Made by a program: the position numbers and the translations under genes. The notes beneath the pieces are model-generated. The model made no database searches and was not told the origin of the DNA. It saw only the letters and a program-made list of their open reading frames with translations. This document shows, one piece after another, positions 34,530-43,644 of a stretch of 64,000 nucleotides of DNA. Each line of letters begins with the position of its first letter. Positions within the stretch are counted from its first letter, which is position 1. The stretch is taken from contig NC_086185.1 in the NCBI RefSeq assembly GCF_023053635.1, positions 11,778,501-11,842,500 on the forward strand. Reading direction: 5' to 3'. Source of the DNA: Elgaria multicarinata webbii. Its lineage: Eukaryota > Chordata > Lepidosauria > Squamata > Anguidae.

Positions 34530-35015
34530 TAGGAGAATAAGGATGTTGTGCCCCGGAGTGTCCCCATGCTCACTTGCAAAATATAGAAAGGTATGAAGCT
34601 GCTGCACATGTAAAGCTATCTGTATCCACTTCAATAGACAAGACCAGTTCCAAGGTATGGGAAGGAGTCTGTGCTATACAAAAACTACTGTAGGGTGGTG
34701 GAGAAGAATATGAGTGGTGACCCAGGAATGATCAGGTCTGGATTTTATCTCTGCCACGAACACAGTAGGTGGCTAACAGCAAAATCTTATTCATGTTTAT
34801 TTGGAGTCCCATTATATTCAATGAGTATTTATTTCCTTGTTGTGTGTTTATGGTTGCAACATCAGGAAATAGCCTCCGCTCTTCCCCCAGCTACATTTAA
34901 CAGCTGTAGTATGGAGTAAATAATGCTGGCCTACCTTACAATGCTCTTGTAAGGACTACTGAGATAATTACCACTTAGAGATATTTTTAAATATGGTCAG
35001 CAGAATATAAATCTA

Positions 35016-35055
<40 letters not shown>

Positions 35056-35955
35056 AGGGCAGTATCCACTGGTGTCATTCTGCAAATTCAAATAGCATTA
35101 GTGGAGCTCCACCAAATCTTTACATTGTGCAAGCTGTTGACCATTATGCTTCTGCAACCAGTTGTGCAAGCTGTTGAGCCAAGGGTTGAGCAAGCCGTTG
35201 TGCAAGCGTAATGCCCAACAGCTTGCACACCTCTGGCTGTGCAAATGTAACTTTAGTTTAGAGTCTCCTCTTCAGAAAACAGTTTCCGCTGGTGCAACGG
35301 CATTTGCGCTAGTGGAACGACACAGCTGGATAAGCCAAGGATGGGAAGACTTCCGACTTAGAGGATCTCCTTTGATTTTTTATTAGGACATTAAGATCCA
35401 ACAACCAGAGGCTGGTGTAAAAGACATACACTGAAAACTAAAGGATTCTGAGCCCATGAATTTGAGTACCAGACCTTAACAGAGCTCACAGTCCTTTCAA
35501 ACACAAAATACTTCCAGATACTGACAACCACTACCACCTGCCTTCATTTCAGTGGTACAATTTGTGGAGGAGAAGAGTAATTTTTGTTGCTGCCTTTATT
35601 AAACAATTGGGAGACAGAAACCCTTGGCCATCTATTTCAAATCATCTAGTAGGTCCTGTTCTACCTTCTGTCCTCCCCCCAATGCCTGTGATGTACTTTG
35701 AACATTATAAAGTGCTGTATGGGTCTTATTCTTGCTGTTGCACACCATTGAAGTGAATGGGGAAGCCTGCTCATAAAAGAATTCTGCATATTCCCCTGAG
35801 CAGGCCCAAAGCTTTGAATTGGAGCCAAAGATTAATTTTGCATGATCTTTTTTATCAATATGTCACCACTAAAGCAGGTTCTCCACTATTTTAAAAGTGT
35901 TAAAAGTACACAGACTTCACATTCTAAACTGGAATGCAAATACCCCATAAATGAG
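34530..35955. other. Unassigned non-coding stretch
   Basis: No gene is recognised. It includes a diverged family F unit (about 34770-34842), an (AAAT)n run (35016-35056) and a small cluster of direct repeats built on GCAAGCTGTTG (about 35127-35230). Confidence 0.4.
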
Positions 35956-36055
35956 AGGTGGGGAACCTTTGGTCCTCCCGATGTCATGGAATTACAACTC
36001 CCATCATTCATGATCACATGCTTGTGGCTGGGGCTAATGAGAGTTGGAGTCCAAC

Positions 36056-36276
36056 CAGTAGAAGCTGGTGGTTCCTGTTTCAGTGGGGATGTGATTCCAC
36101 TCTGGATTTCAGTCAGAAGCAGCCAGAACTCTAAACGAGCCATCTAATGTGCTGAACCCATTTAGGTGATAGGGTTCAGCACCATGGATAGCTCTTTTTA
36201 GCAGTCCAGCTGGTTTTGAGTGAAACCCAGAAGGGAAGCATAGCCCCACCAAAATAGGAGCCACCAGCCTCCACTG
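36056..36276. mobile_element. hAT-type MITE, family D, with 8-bp target duplication
   Basis: CAGTAGAAGCTGGTGG at the left and AGCCACCAGCCTCCACTG at the right are inverted ends. AGTCCAAC (36048-36055) and AATCCAAC (36277-36284) agree at 7 of 8 bases, the duplication length typical of hAT elements. No transposase is encoded. Confidence 0.8.
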
Positions 36277-36303
36277 AATCCAACACCATTGGAGGGTCCC
36301 AGG

Positions 36304-36491
36304 CAGTGGAGGCTGGTGGCTCTGATGTCAGTGGGGTGGTGAATCCATTCTGGGTTTTAGTCGGAACCCTAAAGGAGCTGTCCAAGGTGCTGAAGAACCT
36401 TGGAGGGCTCCTTTAGCAGTCTGACTGGTTCTGACTGAAAGCAAGAGTGGATTCACTGTCTTACTGACATCAGAGCCACCATCCTGCACTG
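36304..36491. mobile_element. hAT-type MITE, family D, second insertion with 8-bp target duplication
   Basis: CAGTGGAGGCTGGTGGCTCT and the complementary AGAGCCACCATCCTGCACTG are the ends of a 188-base unit. GTCCCAGG (36296-36303) and GTCACAGG (36492-36499) agree at 7 of 8 bases. It lies in the same family E host as the copy at 36056. Confidence 0.8.
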
Positions 36492-36579
36492 GTCACAGGT
36501 TCGCCTCCCCTGACATATCATCAGAGCCTTCTTGCCTCTCCAAAAACCTTCCTGCCTTTTTACCACCCCTGCAGGTACC

Positions 36580-36900
36580 TGCGCACCAAGAAGCCAGGCA
36601 TTTCAGCCGTCTGCGTTGCTTTCGGAATACAATCGAGCTTAAGGGGACCCATTCTGGCTGGCATTAAATTAACCATCTCTGGGGCTGCCTCAGCGGTGCT
36701 GGCGTTTCATTAAAACGTTGCATAAGCACCTCGTCCTAGTGAGCACGCAGGAAAACAATTTAATTTCCCGGCCTTATCACCAGCTGCAGAGACAGCATTT
36801 TCTCCGCGTTAGGAAGGATTAACGCAAAAAGAACGGGCACTCTGGTGTCGTGATTTATGGGAGGCACGCCTCAAGCGCATCGCACGGCGTGACCCTCCCC
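36580..36900. other. Transposon-free segment, candidate conserved element
   Basis: Unlike its neighbours, this stretch has CpG dinucleotides and homeodomain-type cores (GGCATTAAATTAACC, TTTCATTAAAACG, AATTTAATTTCCC) and no repeat similarity. It is a candidate distal enhancer. No coding sign. Confidence 0.35.
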
Positions 36901-37329
36901 AAGACCCCGACGGCTCTTGTACTCAGAGAGGGCAACTCCATCTTCTGACGCGTTCGGTTCCGCCTGCTCGGTTTCCCCAAAAGAAACATGCCACATAATT
37001 AATCGGTTCCCTCAAGTTGAAGTGCAGGAATTCCATGGTGGGGTAAAGAAGCAGAGCCTCTCTAGCGCATATAGAGCTTTTTGCGCGAGGCACTCGAGTG
37101 CGGATGCCAGCCAGTGTAGACATTTCGAAGTCTGATCCTATGCTTGGTTAGGTGGGAAGAAGTCCTACAATGGCCAGCATTCCCCAGGCAGTGAATCCAC
37201 TCTTGCTGTCAGTCAGAACCAGTCAGATCTCTAACAGAGCTCTCCAAGGAGTTTCAGCAGTAGTTCTTGTATAGCAGAGACTCCTTCCCATACCTTGGAA
37301 CTGGTCTTGTCCATTTATTTATTTATTTA

Positions 37330-37966
37330 TTTATTACATTAACACCAATTCTGGCCTGCTTGCATTGGTTCCCTATACGTTTCCGAGCCCAATTCAGGGT
37401 GCTGGTTTTAACCTATAAAGCCCTACATGGCTTGGGACCGCAATACCTGATGGAACGCCTCTCCCGACATGGACCTACCCGTACGCTGCGCTCAACATCT
37501 AAGGTCCTCCTCCGAGTGCCTACTCCGAGGGAAGCTTGGAGGGAGGCAACAAGGGAGGAGTTGCCTTTTTGGTGGTGGCCCCCCGACTGTGGAATGATCT
37601 TCCCGATGAGGCTTGCCTGGCACCAACACTGTTATCTTTCAGTCAAGACTTTTCTCTTCTCCCAGGCATTTTAACAGCATTTAACAATGTTAAATGTTTG
37701 TGAACCGCCCAGAGAGCTTCGGCTATTGGGCGGTATAAAAATGTAATAAATAAATAAATAAATAAATAAAATGTTAAGTTTGTTTTTAATGGACCCCAGA
37801 ATTGTTGTTTTTAAATGGATACTATTGTTTTTATACTGTTGTTTTTGTTTTTGATGGTTTTTAAATTGTGTATACTTTTTAATGTTTACAATTTTTAACT
37901 GTTGCAAACCGCCCAGAGAGCTTCGGCTGTGGGGTGGTATATAAATGTAATAAATAAATAAATAAA
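37330..37966 (+). mobile_element. L2-like LINE, 3' part of ORF2 and 3' UTR, with a nested short tail
   Basis: The plus strand encodes LACLHWFPIRFRAQFRVLVL then TYKALHGLGPQYLMERLSRH, and GTGGCCCCCCGACTGTGGAA further on corresponds to the VAAPRLWN motif. This is the C-terminal region of L2-like reverse transcriptase proteins. The 3' UTR is broken at 37694-37769 by a second, very short L2 tail flanked by AATGTTAA on both sides (37686-37693 and 37770-37777). It resumes and ends at CCGCCCAGAGAGCTTCGGCT plus AAAT units. The uninterrupted version is at 54290-54620. Confidence 0.85.
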
Positions 37967-38590
37967 TAAATATCCTGCCTTTTTTTTCCTCCAAGGAAAC
38001 CAAGGTGGTGAACATAATCCTCCTCCTCTTCACTTTATCCTCACAACAACAACCCTGTGAGGTGGGTTGGGCTGAGAGTTTGTGACTGGCCCAAAGTCAA
38101 CCAGTGGGTTTCCATGGCTGAGTGTGGACTAGAACCCATATCATAGAATCATAGAACAGCAGAGTTGGAAGAGGCCTACAAGGCCATTGAGTCCAATCCC
38201 TTGCTCAATGCAGGAATCCACCCTAAAGCATCCCTGAAAGATGGTTGTCCAGCTGCCTCTTGAAGGCCTCTAGTGTGGGAGAGCCCACCACCTCCCTAGG
38301 TAACTGGTTCCATTGTTGTACTGCTCTAACAGTCAGGACGTTTTTCCTGATGTCCAGCTGGAATCTGGCTTCCTGTAACTTGAGCCCATTATTTCGTGTC
38401 CTGCAGTCTGGGAGGTTCGAGAAGAGATCCTGGCCCTCCGCTGTGTTCTTAACCTTTAAGCAAAGGTTCTTAAACCTTTTAAGTATTTGAAGAGTGCTAT
38501 CATGTCTCCCCTCAACCTTCTCTTCTCCAGGCTAAAGATCTCTTGACTCCCAGTCCAACACCTTAGCTACTACACCACACTGGCTCTCCA
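37966..38590 (-). mobile_element. tRNA-derived SINE split by a CR1 insertion
   Basis: Body and tail (TATCCTGCCTTTTTTTTCCT to GAGTGTGGACTAGAACCCAT) lie at 37966-38138, the tRNA-like head (CTCTTGACTCCCAGTCCAAC to CACACTGGCTCT) at 38538-38589. Together they make one reverse-strand SINE as at 31341, separated by the CR1 copy. Confidence 0.8.
38139..38537 (-). mobile_element. CR1 LINE inside the SINE
   Basis: Starts with the ATCATAGAATCATAGAAC terminal repeat and runs through the usual 3' region to TCTTCTCCAGGCTAAAGA. A small internal duplication (AACCTTTAAGCAAAGGTTCT, about 38451-38470) sets it apart from the other copies. Confidence 0.85.
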
Positions 38591-38599
38591 TTGAAGTGG

Positions 38600-39320
38600 A
38601 TAGAGATAGCTTTACATGTGCAGGAGCGTCATACTTTTCAACACTTCACAGGTGATCATCGGGACACTCCTGTGCTCAACAACCAATGCTGGGAATTGTA
38701 GGACTTCCCCCCCCTCCTCCCCGCATCTAAACATGCATAAGATTGTGCCCTTGGGTTCGATGGACATGTATTTTGTATACTTGTTTTCATACCCCCTAGA
38801 TTATCTTTCATACACTTAAAACTTTGAATCGTTTATTGTCGTCATGAAAAAATAATACATAAAATACCATAAACTCACATTTGCAATGCAGCTTCCCCTG
38901 CCCACTTTTCAAGTCGCAAACTTTTATTGTTGATATAAAAATGACAAGAAAACTGTTTAAAAAAAAAAAGGAAAGGAAAAGAAAAGGAAAGAAACTGATT
39001 TAGCAGAAAAATAGTACCCCCTACTGGCCAAAACATTAAAGTTAGCGATTACTACAAAAAATGATAGAAGAACAAGCTACAAATTTGCAGGAGGCTTCTG
39101 TGCATTTGCTGCAACAAACAGGAGTTCCAAGCCAAGCAGGGGAAGGGGAAGAGTTAAGCATTATCTCTCTGCTACTTTTACAATCCTGCTCATACCTTCC
39201 AGACACAGTTTTCTGCCTTTTTAACCAGAGTCTATGGCTCCCCGCACCTGCTGCAGACCTCTGTGACAGCAGAGAAGCTCAGCCAATCACTGCCACCACT
39301 GCAAAATCCCTTGATGCATT
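38600..39320. other. Unassigned non-coding stretch
   Basis: No gene or clear element. Its right end (about 39180-39320) is richer in GC and holds AGCCAATCAC (39281-39290), a CCAAT-type motif about 40 bases before the candidate exon at 39327. Confidence 0.35.
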
Positions 39321-39326
39321 TCCAAC

Positions 39327-39399
39327 ATGTATCTTTGTTCATTTCGTACCTGTATTTTGATTGACAGCTATGTCGATCCAACTAAGAAAGATAAAAGAG
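39327..39399 (+). CDS. Candidate exon 1 of an unidentified gene
   Basis: Predicted coding start of a possible new gene. An ATG at 39327 with A at -3, an in-frame stop upstream and a CCAAT motif nearby opens a 73-base frame that ends DSYVDPTKKDKR and one extra base before the donor GAG|GTAGGA. An acceptor-like TGTATTTTGATTGACAG inside it (ending 39367) keeps the same frame. So 39368-39399 could instead be an internal exon with the true start further upstream. I do not recognise the protein. The lysine- and aspartate-rich end continues the character of the next exon. The phase at its end (1) fits the exon at 39562. Confidence 0.3.
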
Positions 39400-39561
39400 G
39401 TAGGATACACCGGGATAAATGAGGTTCTTTCCGATTTTACAGAGGGGGGGGGAGACCTTGGATCTTGTGGATAGATTGTGCTATATGGGGAGGGGTTGTT
39501 GGGGTGAGGATAAGGGAGTTATGTTTTGTGCGGTAGATGGAAAGAGGATCTCGTTTTGCAG

Positions 39562-39613
39562 ATTTAATTCAGAAGGACGCTCGTGATCTAAACGATGAGA
39601 AAAAGAAAGCCAG
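39562..39613 (+). CDS. Candidate exon 2 of the unidentified gene
   Basis: A 52-base segment between GGATCTCGTTTTGCAG and the good donor CAG|GTAAAG. Only one of its three frames is open. That frame needs one base from the preceding exon, which 39399 supplies, and reads LIQKDARDLNDEKKKA plus two bases. The content (charged, helix-forming) is protein-like. It leaves phase 2, as required by the exon at 52169. It lies just 162 bases after candidate exon 1. Confidence 0.4.
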
Positions 39614-39989
39614 GTAAAGAAAACATCCTTCCTGGATTGGTACCCTTACTTTTTTGCTCCTTAAGAAGTACAACCTCTGAAATTCAACACCAGATAGGTG
39701 CGATGATAAAAGCATTGTTTTAATTCTTTAATTTATTAGGTGCAATGACACCCCTTAGCTCTGGAAAAACCTGAAAGCAGGATACAACAAGGGCTGTTGG
39801 GCGTTGTTTTAATCCCTTTATTCTATTCAAGTTGTTGTAAATCTACTAACTTTGCAAAGGAAGAAGTTTACATTTTCATTATGCTCAGTTTAGGTACTTG
39901 AATATCCATTGCTTTCCTAAGAGAGACCAGAAGAAATCTTCGGGGAAGACCTTGCAGGTGGGAGGAGAAGGCAGGGGGCAATTTATAAA

Positions 39990-40080
39990 AACCCTGGTTG
40001 TCCAGATATTGTTGGAGTGCAACTCCTATCAGCATGGCCAATGGTGAGAGATGATGGGGAATGTAGTTCAATATCTAGGC
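39990..40080. mobile_element. Fold-back element, family E
   Basis: CTGGTTGTCCAGATATTGTT, GAGTGCAACTCCTATCAGC and GGGGAATGTAGTTCAATATC follow the family plan. Confidence 0.55.
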
Positions 40081-40319
40081 AGCCACACCGTCCCTAGCCA
40101 TGGCATAAACTTTGTTTTCTGGTTTCTTAAAGGGACAGCTTACCTCCCCAACACCATACTCCTTTAAAGATGTCTAGGTGAAATTGTTCACTGATGCACA
40201 CACCAAATCCAGTGCCCAGAACTGCTACTATGGCAAAATTCATTGCCATTTCTAAAGGTAGAGAGTTTATCTGCCAACCACACCATGATGGACGGAGAGG
40301 TTTAATAGTGGCAGGGCAT

Positions 40320-40472
40320 AGTCTGAAGACACATGAAGCAGTTGGCTTGCTGAAGCTAAGACGGTATGTGTCCGGTCATTGTCTGGATGGGAGACCGCTT
40401 GTGAGCCCCACGGACACCACCTTGAGTACCAGGAGGGAAGAAAGATGGGGTATAAATTTACTAAATAAAATG
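40320..40472 (+). mobile_element. 5S-rRNA-derived SINE
   Basis: The internal promoter region of 5S rRNA is readable: GAAGCTAAG, then GTCTGGATGGGAGACCGCTT, followed by a body ending ATGGGGTATAAATTTACTAA. 5S-headed SINEs (SINE3 type) are known in vertebrates including lizards. The tail resembles that of the tRNA-derived SINE at 31341, so both may use the same LINE partner. It is not a 5S gene: only the 3' half of 5S is recognisable. Confidence 0.7.
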
Positions 40473-40484
40473 TAGTCCAATCTG

Positions 40485-40638
40485 GGGGGGATCTACACTA
40501 TTGCTTTTAAAGCGCTTTAAAGCACTTTGAAAACGTTTTGAAGCCTGTATATGCAGTGTGCCCTGGGCCCCAACAGTTGTCAAAACTGTTATAAAGTGCT
40601 TTAAAGCGCTTTAAAGCAGTAGTATAGATCCCGCCCCC
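40485..40638. mobile_element. Fold-back element, family C
   Basis: GGGGGATCTACACTATTGC and GCAGTAGTATAGATCCCGCC are the ends. AAAGCGCTTTAAAGC occurs in both arms. Flanking CAATCT and AGATTG extend the inverted symmetry. Confidence 0.7.
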
Positions 40639-40712
40639 AGATTGACAACATGTGCATAGTCCATGGTGGGAGTTGGTGAAGCACCCCCCACCCTGTCTTC
40701 ATGGCAATATAA

Positions 40713-40971
40713 ATGGAAGTGTCTCTCCATCTACACCATACAGTGCAAAACAGACGTGGAGAGACAATGGAAGTGTCTCTCCATCTACACCATACAGTTC
40801 AAAACAGACGTGGAGAGACAATGGAAGTGTCTCTCCATCTACACCATACAGTGCAAAACAGACGTGGAGAGACAATGGAAGTGTCTCTCCATCTACACCA
40901 TACAGTGCAAAACAGACGTGGAGAGACAATGGAAGTGTCTCTCCATCTACACCATACAGTGCAAAACAGAC
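40713..40971. repeat. Minisatellite: 54-bp unit, 4.8 near-identical copies
   Basis: Units start at 40713, 40767, 40821, 40875 and 40929 (last one partial). One base differs in the first copy's downstream neighbour (CAGTTC for CAGTGC); otherwise the copies look identical, so the expansion is recent. Each full unit has a perfect 10-bp inverted repeat, TGTCTCTCCA and TGGAGAGACA. Because 54 is divisible by three, several frames stay open across the array and give repeating pseudo-proteins. Units abut with no unique spacers, so it is not a CRISPR array. Confidence 0.95.
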
Positions 40972-41014
40972 AACATTGGGTGTTTCACACCCCTGATGCT
41001 TGTTCCACTGCTTC

Positions 41015-41497
41015 AAGAAGAACAGAGGACGCTGCCTCAAACTGAGTCAGACCACTGGTCCATCTAAGATCAGTAGATTCCACACCACATGTGGGCAGCA
41101 GCCTGCAGTGACTCACTGGGCAACCCATGGAGCACCAGAGGGCCCCTCAGACATTTCCTGCCCAGTGTGGCTTTTCCCCATCTGTCCTCATTCTGGCACT
41201 GTTCCAGGTGGCATTCTCGGGGGGGACGGTGACCTTCCATTGTTCACTGGAACCACAGGAGGGAGAGGGGGCAGGCATGGCAAGCATATGGCCACCTGAA
41301 AGCCTTTGCTGCCTCCCTCCGTCTGGATAACTTGCCGTCACCCCACACCAGTGAAAATGTGGGGTTTGGTGGCAGAGCGGAGCCAACTCAGCTCCCCGGT
41401 TTACACTAACTCTCCAGGGTTTCAGACATGCCAGAGACTGAACATGGGAACGTCTGCATGCAAAGCAGGTGTTCCACCACTACAGTTACAGCCCTAC
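41015..41497 (-). mobile_element. tRNA-derived SINE, minus strand, probably interrupted
   Basis: The head at about 41395-41497 (CATGCAAAGCAGGTGTTCCA and GCCAGAGACTGAAC on the plus strand) is the complement of a tRNA-like sequence with an anticodon-arm TTTGCATG. The tail at about 41020-41105 (AACTGAGTCAGACCACTGGT and CCATCTAAGATCAG) matches the usual 3' part. About 280 unrelated bases lie between. Confidence 0.5.
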
Positions 41498-41546
41498 TCC
41501 TCAATGTCCACCACCACCCATCCTAGGTGGTCGGACAGTTCCCAAT

Positions 41547-41822
41547 CATAGAATCATAGAATAGCAGAGTTGGAAGGGGCCTCCAAGGCCATCGAGTCCA
41601 ACCCCCTGCTCAATGCAGGAATCCACCCTAAAGCATACCTGACAGATGGTTGTCCAGCTGCCTCTTGAAGGCCTCTAGTGTGGGAAAGCCCACAACCTCC
41701 CTAGGTAACTGATTCCATTGTCGCACTGCTCTAACAGTCAGGAAGTTTGTCCTGATGTCCAGCTGGAATCTGGCTTCCTTTAACTTGAGCCCGTTATTCC
41801 GTGTCCTGCACTCTGGGAAAGC
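41547..41822 (-). mobile_element. CR1 LINE, 3' end
   Basis: Standard 3' region from the AATCATAGAATCATAGAATA repeat to GTGTCCTGCACTCTGGGA. Confidence 0.9.
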
Positions 41823-41999
41823 AATCCATGCACTGCAGTTTATTCTGTGCCCAAGTCCCCCTTGCCCAACGGGGACACAAGTGCATGAGCACGAGATAAG
41901 ATCCTGCCAAACTGGAAATGCACTTCTTCTGTGATGTGACTTTGCAAAGGCGTTCTTGATGTTTGTGTGAATAGCATTGTTTAATTCTCACCCATCTGC

Positions 42000-42900
42000 T
42001 CCCTCCCTCCCTCCCTCTTTCTTTCTTTCTTTCTTTTTTTCCAGAATACAGTAGCTACTTCTGACATCTTCATTTTGAGCGTACCGTTGATCAGTCCCCT
42101 CTTCTATAGTGTATGTTCCACATTAAGCCATTATCTATGCTGTTCACTCCATTAATTCTGCTAGTTTTATTAGCAAAGTTCTGCCGCCTAGTCCTGTAAC
42201 GGTGACAAGCATTTCGGAAAGCTAATCTGACAGATAATGACTCCATTAAGGGTTGAATACTAATTGGTTTACATCAGGGGCCTGGAATTAATTGATGTAA
42301 ATAAATTAGCACCTGAGCATGCATCACCCCAGCTTTGGATTTCCTAAATACCAAGATATTTTTTTTAAAAAACAAAACAAAAAACCTTGTATCTTCAGCA
42401 AAATGCAACTGAATATAAACAGACAGGACAAGTAATTAAAACGTGGTAAGAAAACCTGCCAAGAACAGTTTAATATTGTCTTCCCAACTGTTCTGAAGAC
42501 AGAAGAGGAGAGCACTTTGCATGCACATTTTGTGTAAGTTTTGATGACTTGTCCAAAACCTGCTTTCTTCTTTGCTTCCAAGACACCCAATTATCATTAC
42601 TTTTGATCACTGAAAATAAATACCATTAATAAATGGGATTATGTATAAAGAACAGTTGCTATTTTACTTTCATCTACGCTGTCAAAATGGCAAATTATTA
42701 CCTATCACTGGAATTAGTAGTGTTTGTGGGGTTTGGTTTGTTTTCAGAGAGGAAAACGGCACTGGAAGGAGCTTCGCCATGGGAATGTGAAAAATATTGA
42801 TTTTCTAGTCGAAGTCTTGTCTTGACAGTCCCAAAGGACAAAAAGGATTCCCAACCCCCAAACTTCCAGAATAGTAAATGGTTTAAAGATTATACTCTGA
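42000..42900. other. Transposon-free segment, candidate conserved element
   Basis: After a CT-rich run (41999-42043), 42044-42720 holds no repeat similarity and many homeodomain-type cores (CCATTAATTCTGCTAG, ACTAATTGG, GAATTAATTGATG, ATAAATTAGC). A strong acceptor-like GGTTTGGTTTGTTTTCAG ends at 42747. The following frame RGKRHWKELRHGNVKNIDFL stays open for 25 codons to a stop. I cannot decide between enhancer and exon. Confidence 0.4.
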
Positions 42901-42912
42901 TTTTATTCTTAT

Positions 42913-43240
42913 AGAATCATAGAATAGCAGAGTTGGAAGGGGCCTATAAGGCCATTGAGTCCAACCCCCTGCTCAATGCAGGAATCCACCCTAAAGCATC
43001 CCTGACAGATGGTTGTCCAGCTGCCTCTTGAAGGCCTCTAGTGTGGGAGAGCCCACAACCTCCCTAGGTAACTGGTTCCATTGTCGTACTGCTCTAACAG
43101 TCAGGAAGTTTTTCCTGATGTCCAGCCTGTAACTTGAGCCCATTATTCCGTGCCCTGCACTCTGGGATGATCGAGAAGAGATCCTGGCCCTCCTCTGTGT
43201 GACAACCTTTTAAGTATTTGAAAAGTGCTATCATGTCTAA
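42913..43240 (-). mobile_element. CR1 LINE, 3' end
   Basis: Begins at the terminal repeat (TAGAATCATAGAATAGCAGA) and stops after TTTGAAAAGTGCTATCATG. A short internal gap near 43123 separates it from the consensus shared by the other copies. Confidence 0.9.
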
Positions 43241-43424
43241 TGTTTGGAGGTCTAACATTTCTTCTGTATGGATTATTTTGTTATAACCAAAATGTAGCCC
43301 AGGAATATTTTTGCAATATGAAGGAACGCCAAGGGAAAATACAAGGCTGTTCACTCCGAATGTATCAGATTGCTCCTCATCCTCTTTCTCATCATTGTTA
43401 CTGCTTGCTTGCTGGAGAGTCAGA

Positions 43425-43640
43425 GGGCCCATTCAGAAGACACCTTAAACCATGGCTTTAACCATGGTGGTTAAGTCAGAAAGCCAAGCCATGTTCAGGA
43501 GACACCTTAAAGCACAGCTTTAACCACATTGAATAAGGCTTTTTGCCTTATTTTTGGTTAAAGCCATGGTTTAAGGTGTCTTCTGAACACTGCCTGGCTT
43601 TCTGGCTTAACCTCCATGGTTAAAGCCATGGTTGAAGGCC
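43425..43640. mobile_element. Fold-back element related to family B
   Basis: GGGCCCATTCAGAAGACACC, several AACCATGG/CCATGGTT pairs and TTCTGAACACTGCCTGGCTT are arranged in opposite orientations. More rearranged than 11752-11937. Confidence 0.45.
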
Positions 43641-43644
43641 AGAG

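Larger units (their letters stand above)
35955..36510. mobile_element. Family E fold-back element split by two family D insertions
   Basis: The outer parts GAGGTGGGGAACCTTTGGTC, GAATTACAACTCCCATCATT, GAGAGTTGGAGTCCAAC and, on the far side, ACCATTGGAGGGTCCCAGG and TTCGCCTCCCC are successive pieces of one family E element. Two hAT-type units separate them (next two entries). Confidence 0.75.

Noticed and set aside
40340-40400. Possible 5S rRNA gene
   Set aside because: Only the 3' half of 5S is recognisable and it continues into a SINE tail.
40652-41067. Repeat array considered as CRISPR-like or as a repeat protein gene
   Set aside because: The 54-bp units abut without unique spacers and several frames are open at once, as expected of a minisatellite whose unit is divisible by three.
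42044-42109. Exon candidate after TTTTTTTCCAG with a GTATGT donor
   Set aside because: The acceptor tract is a CT-rich microsatellite, and the phase does not fit the other candidate exons.
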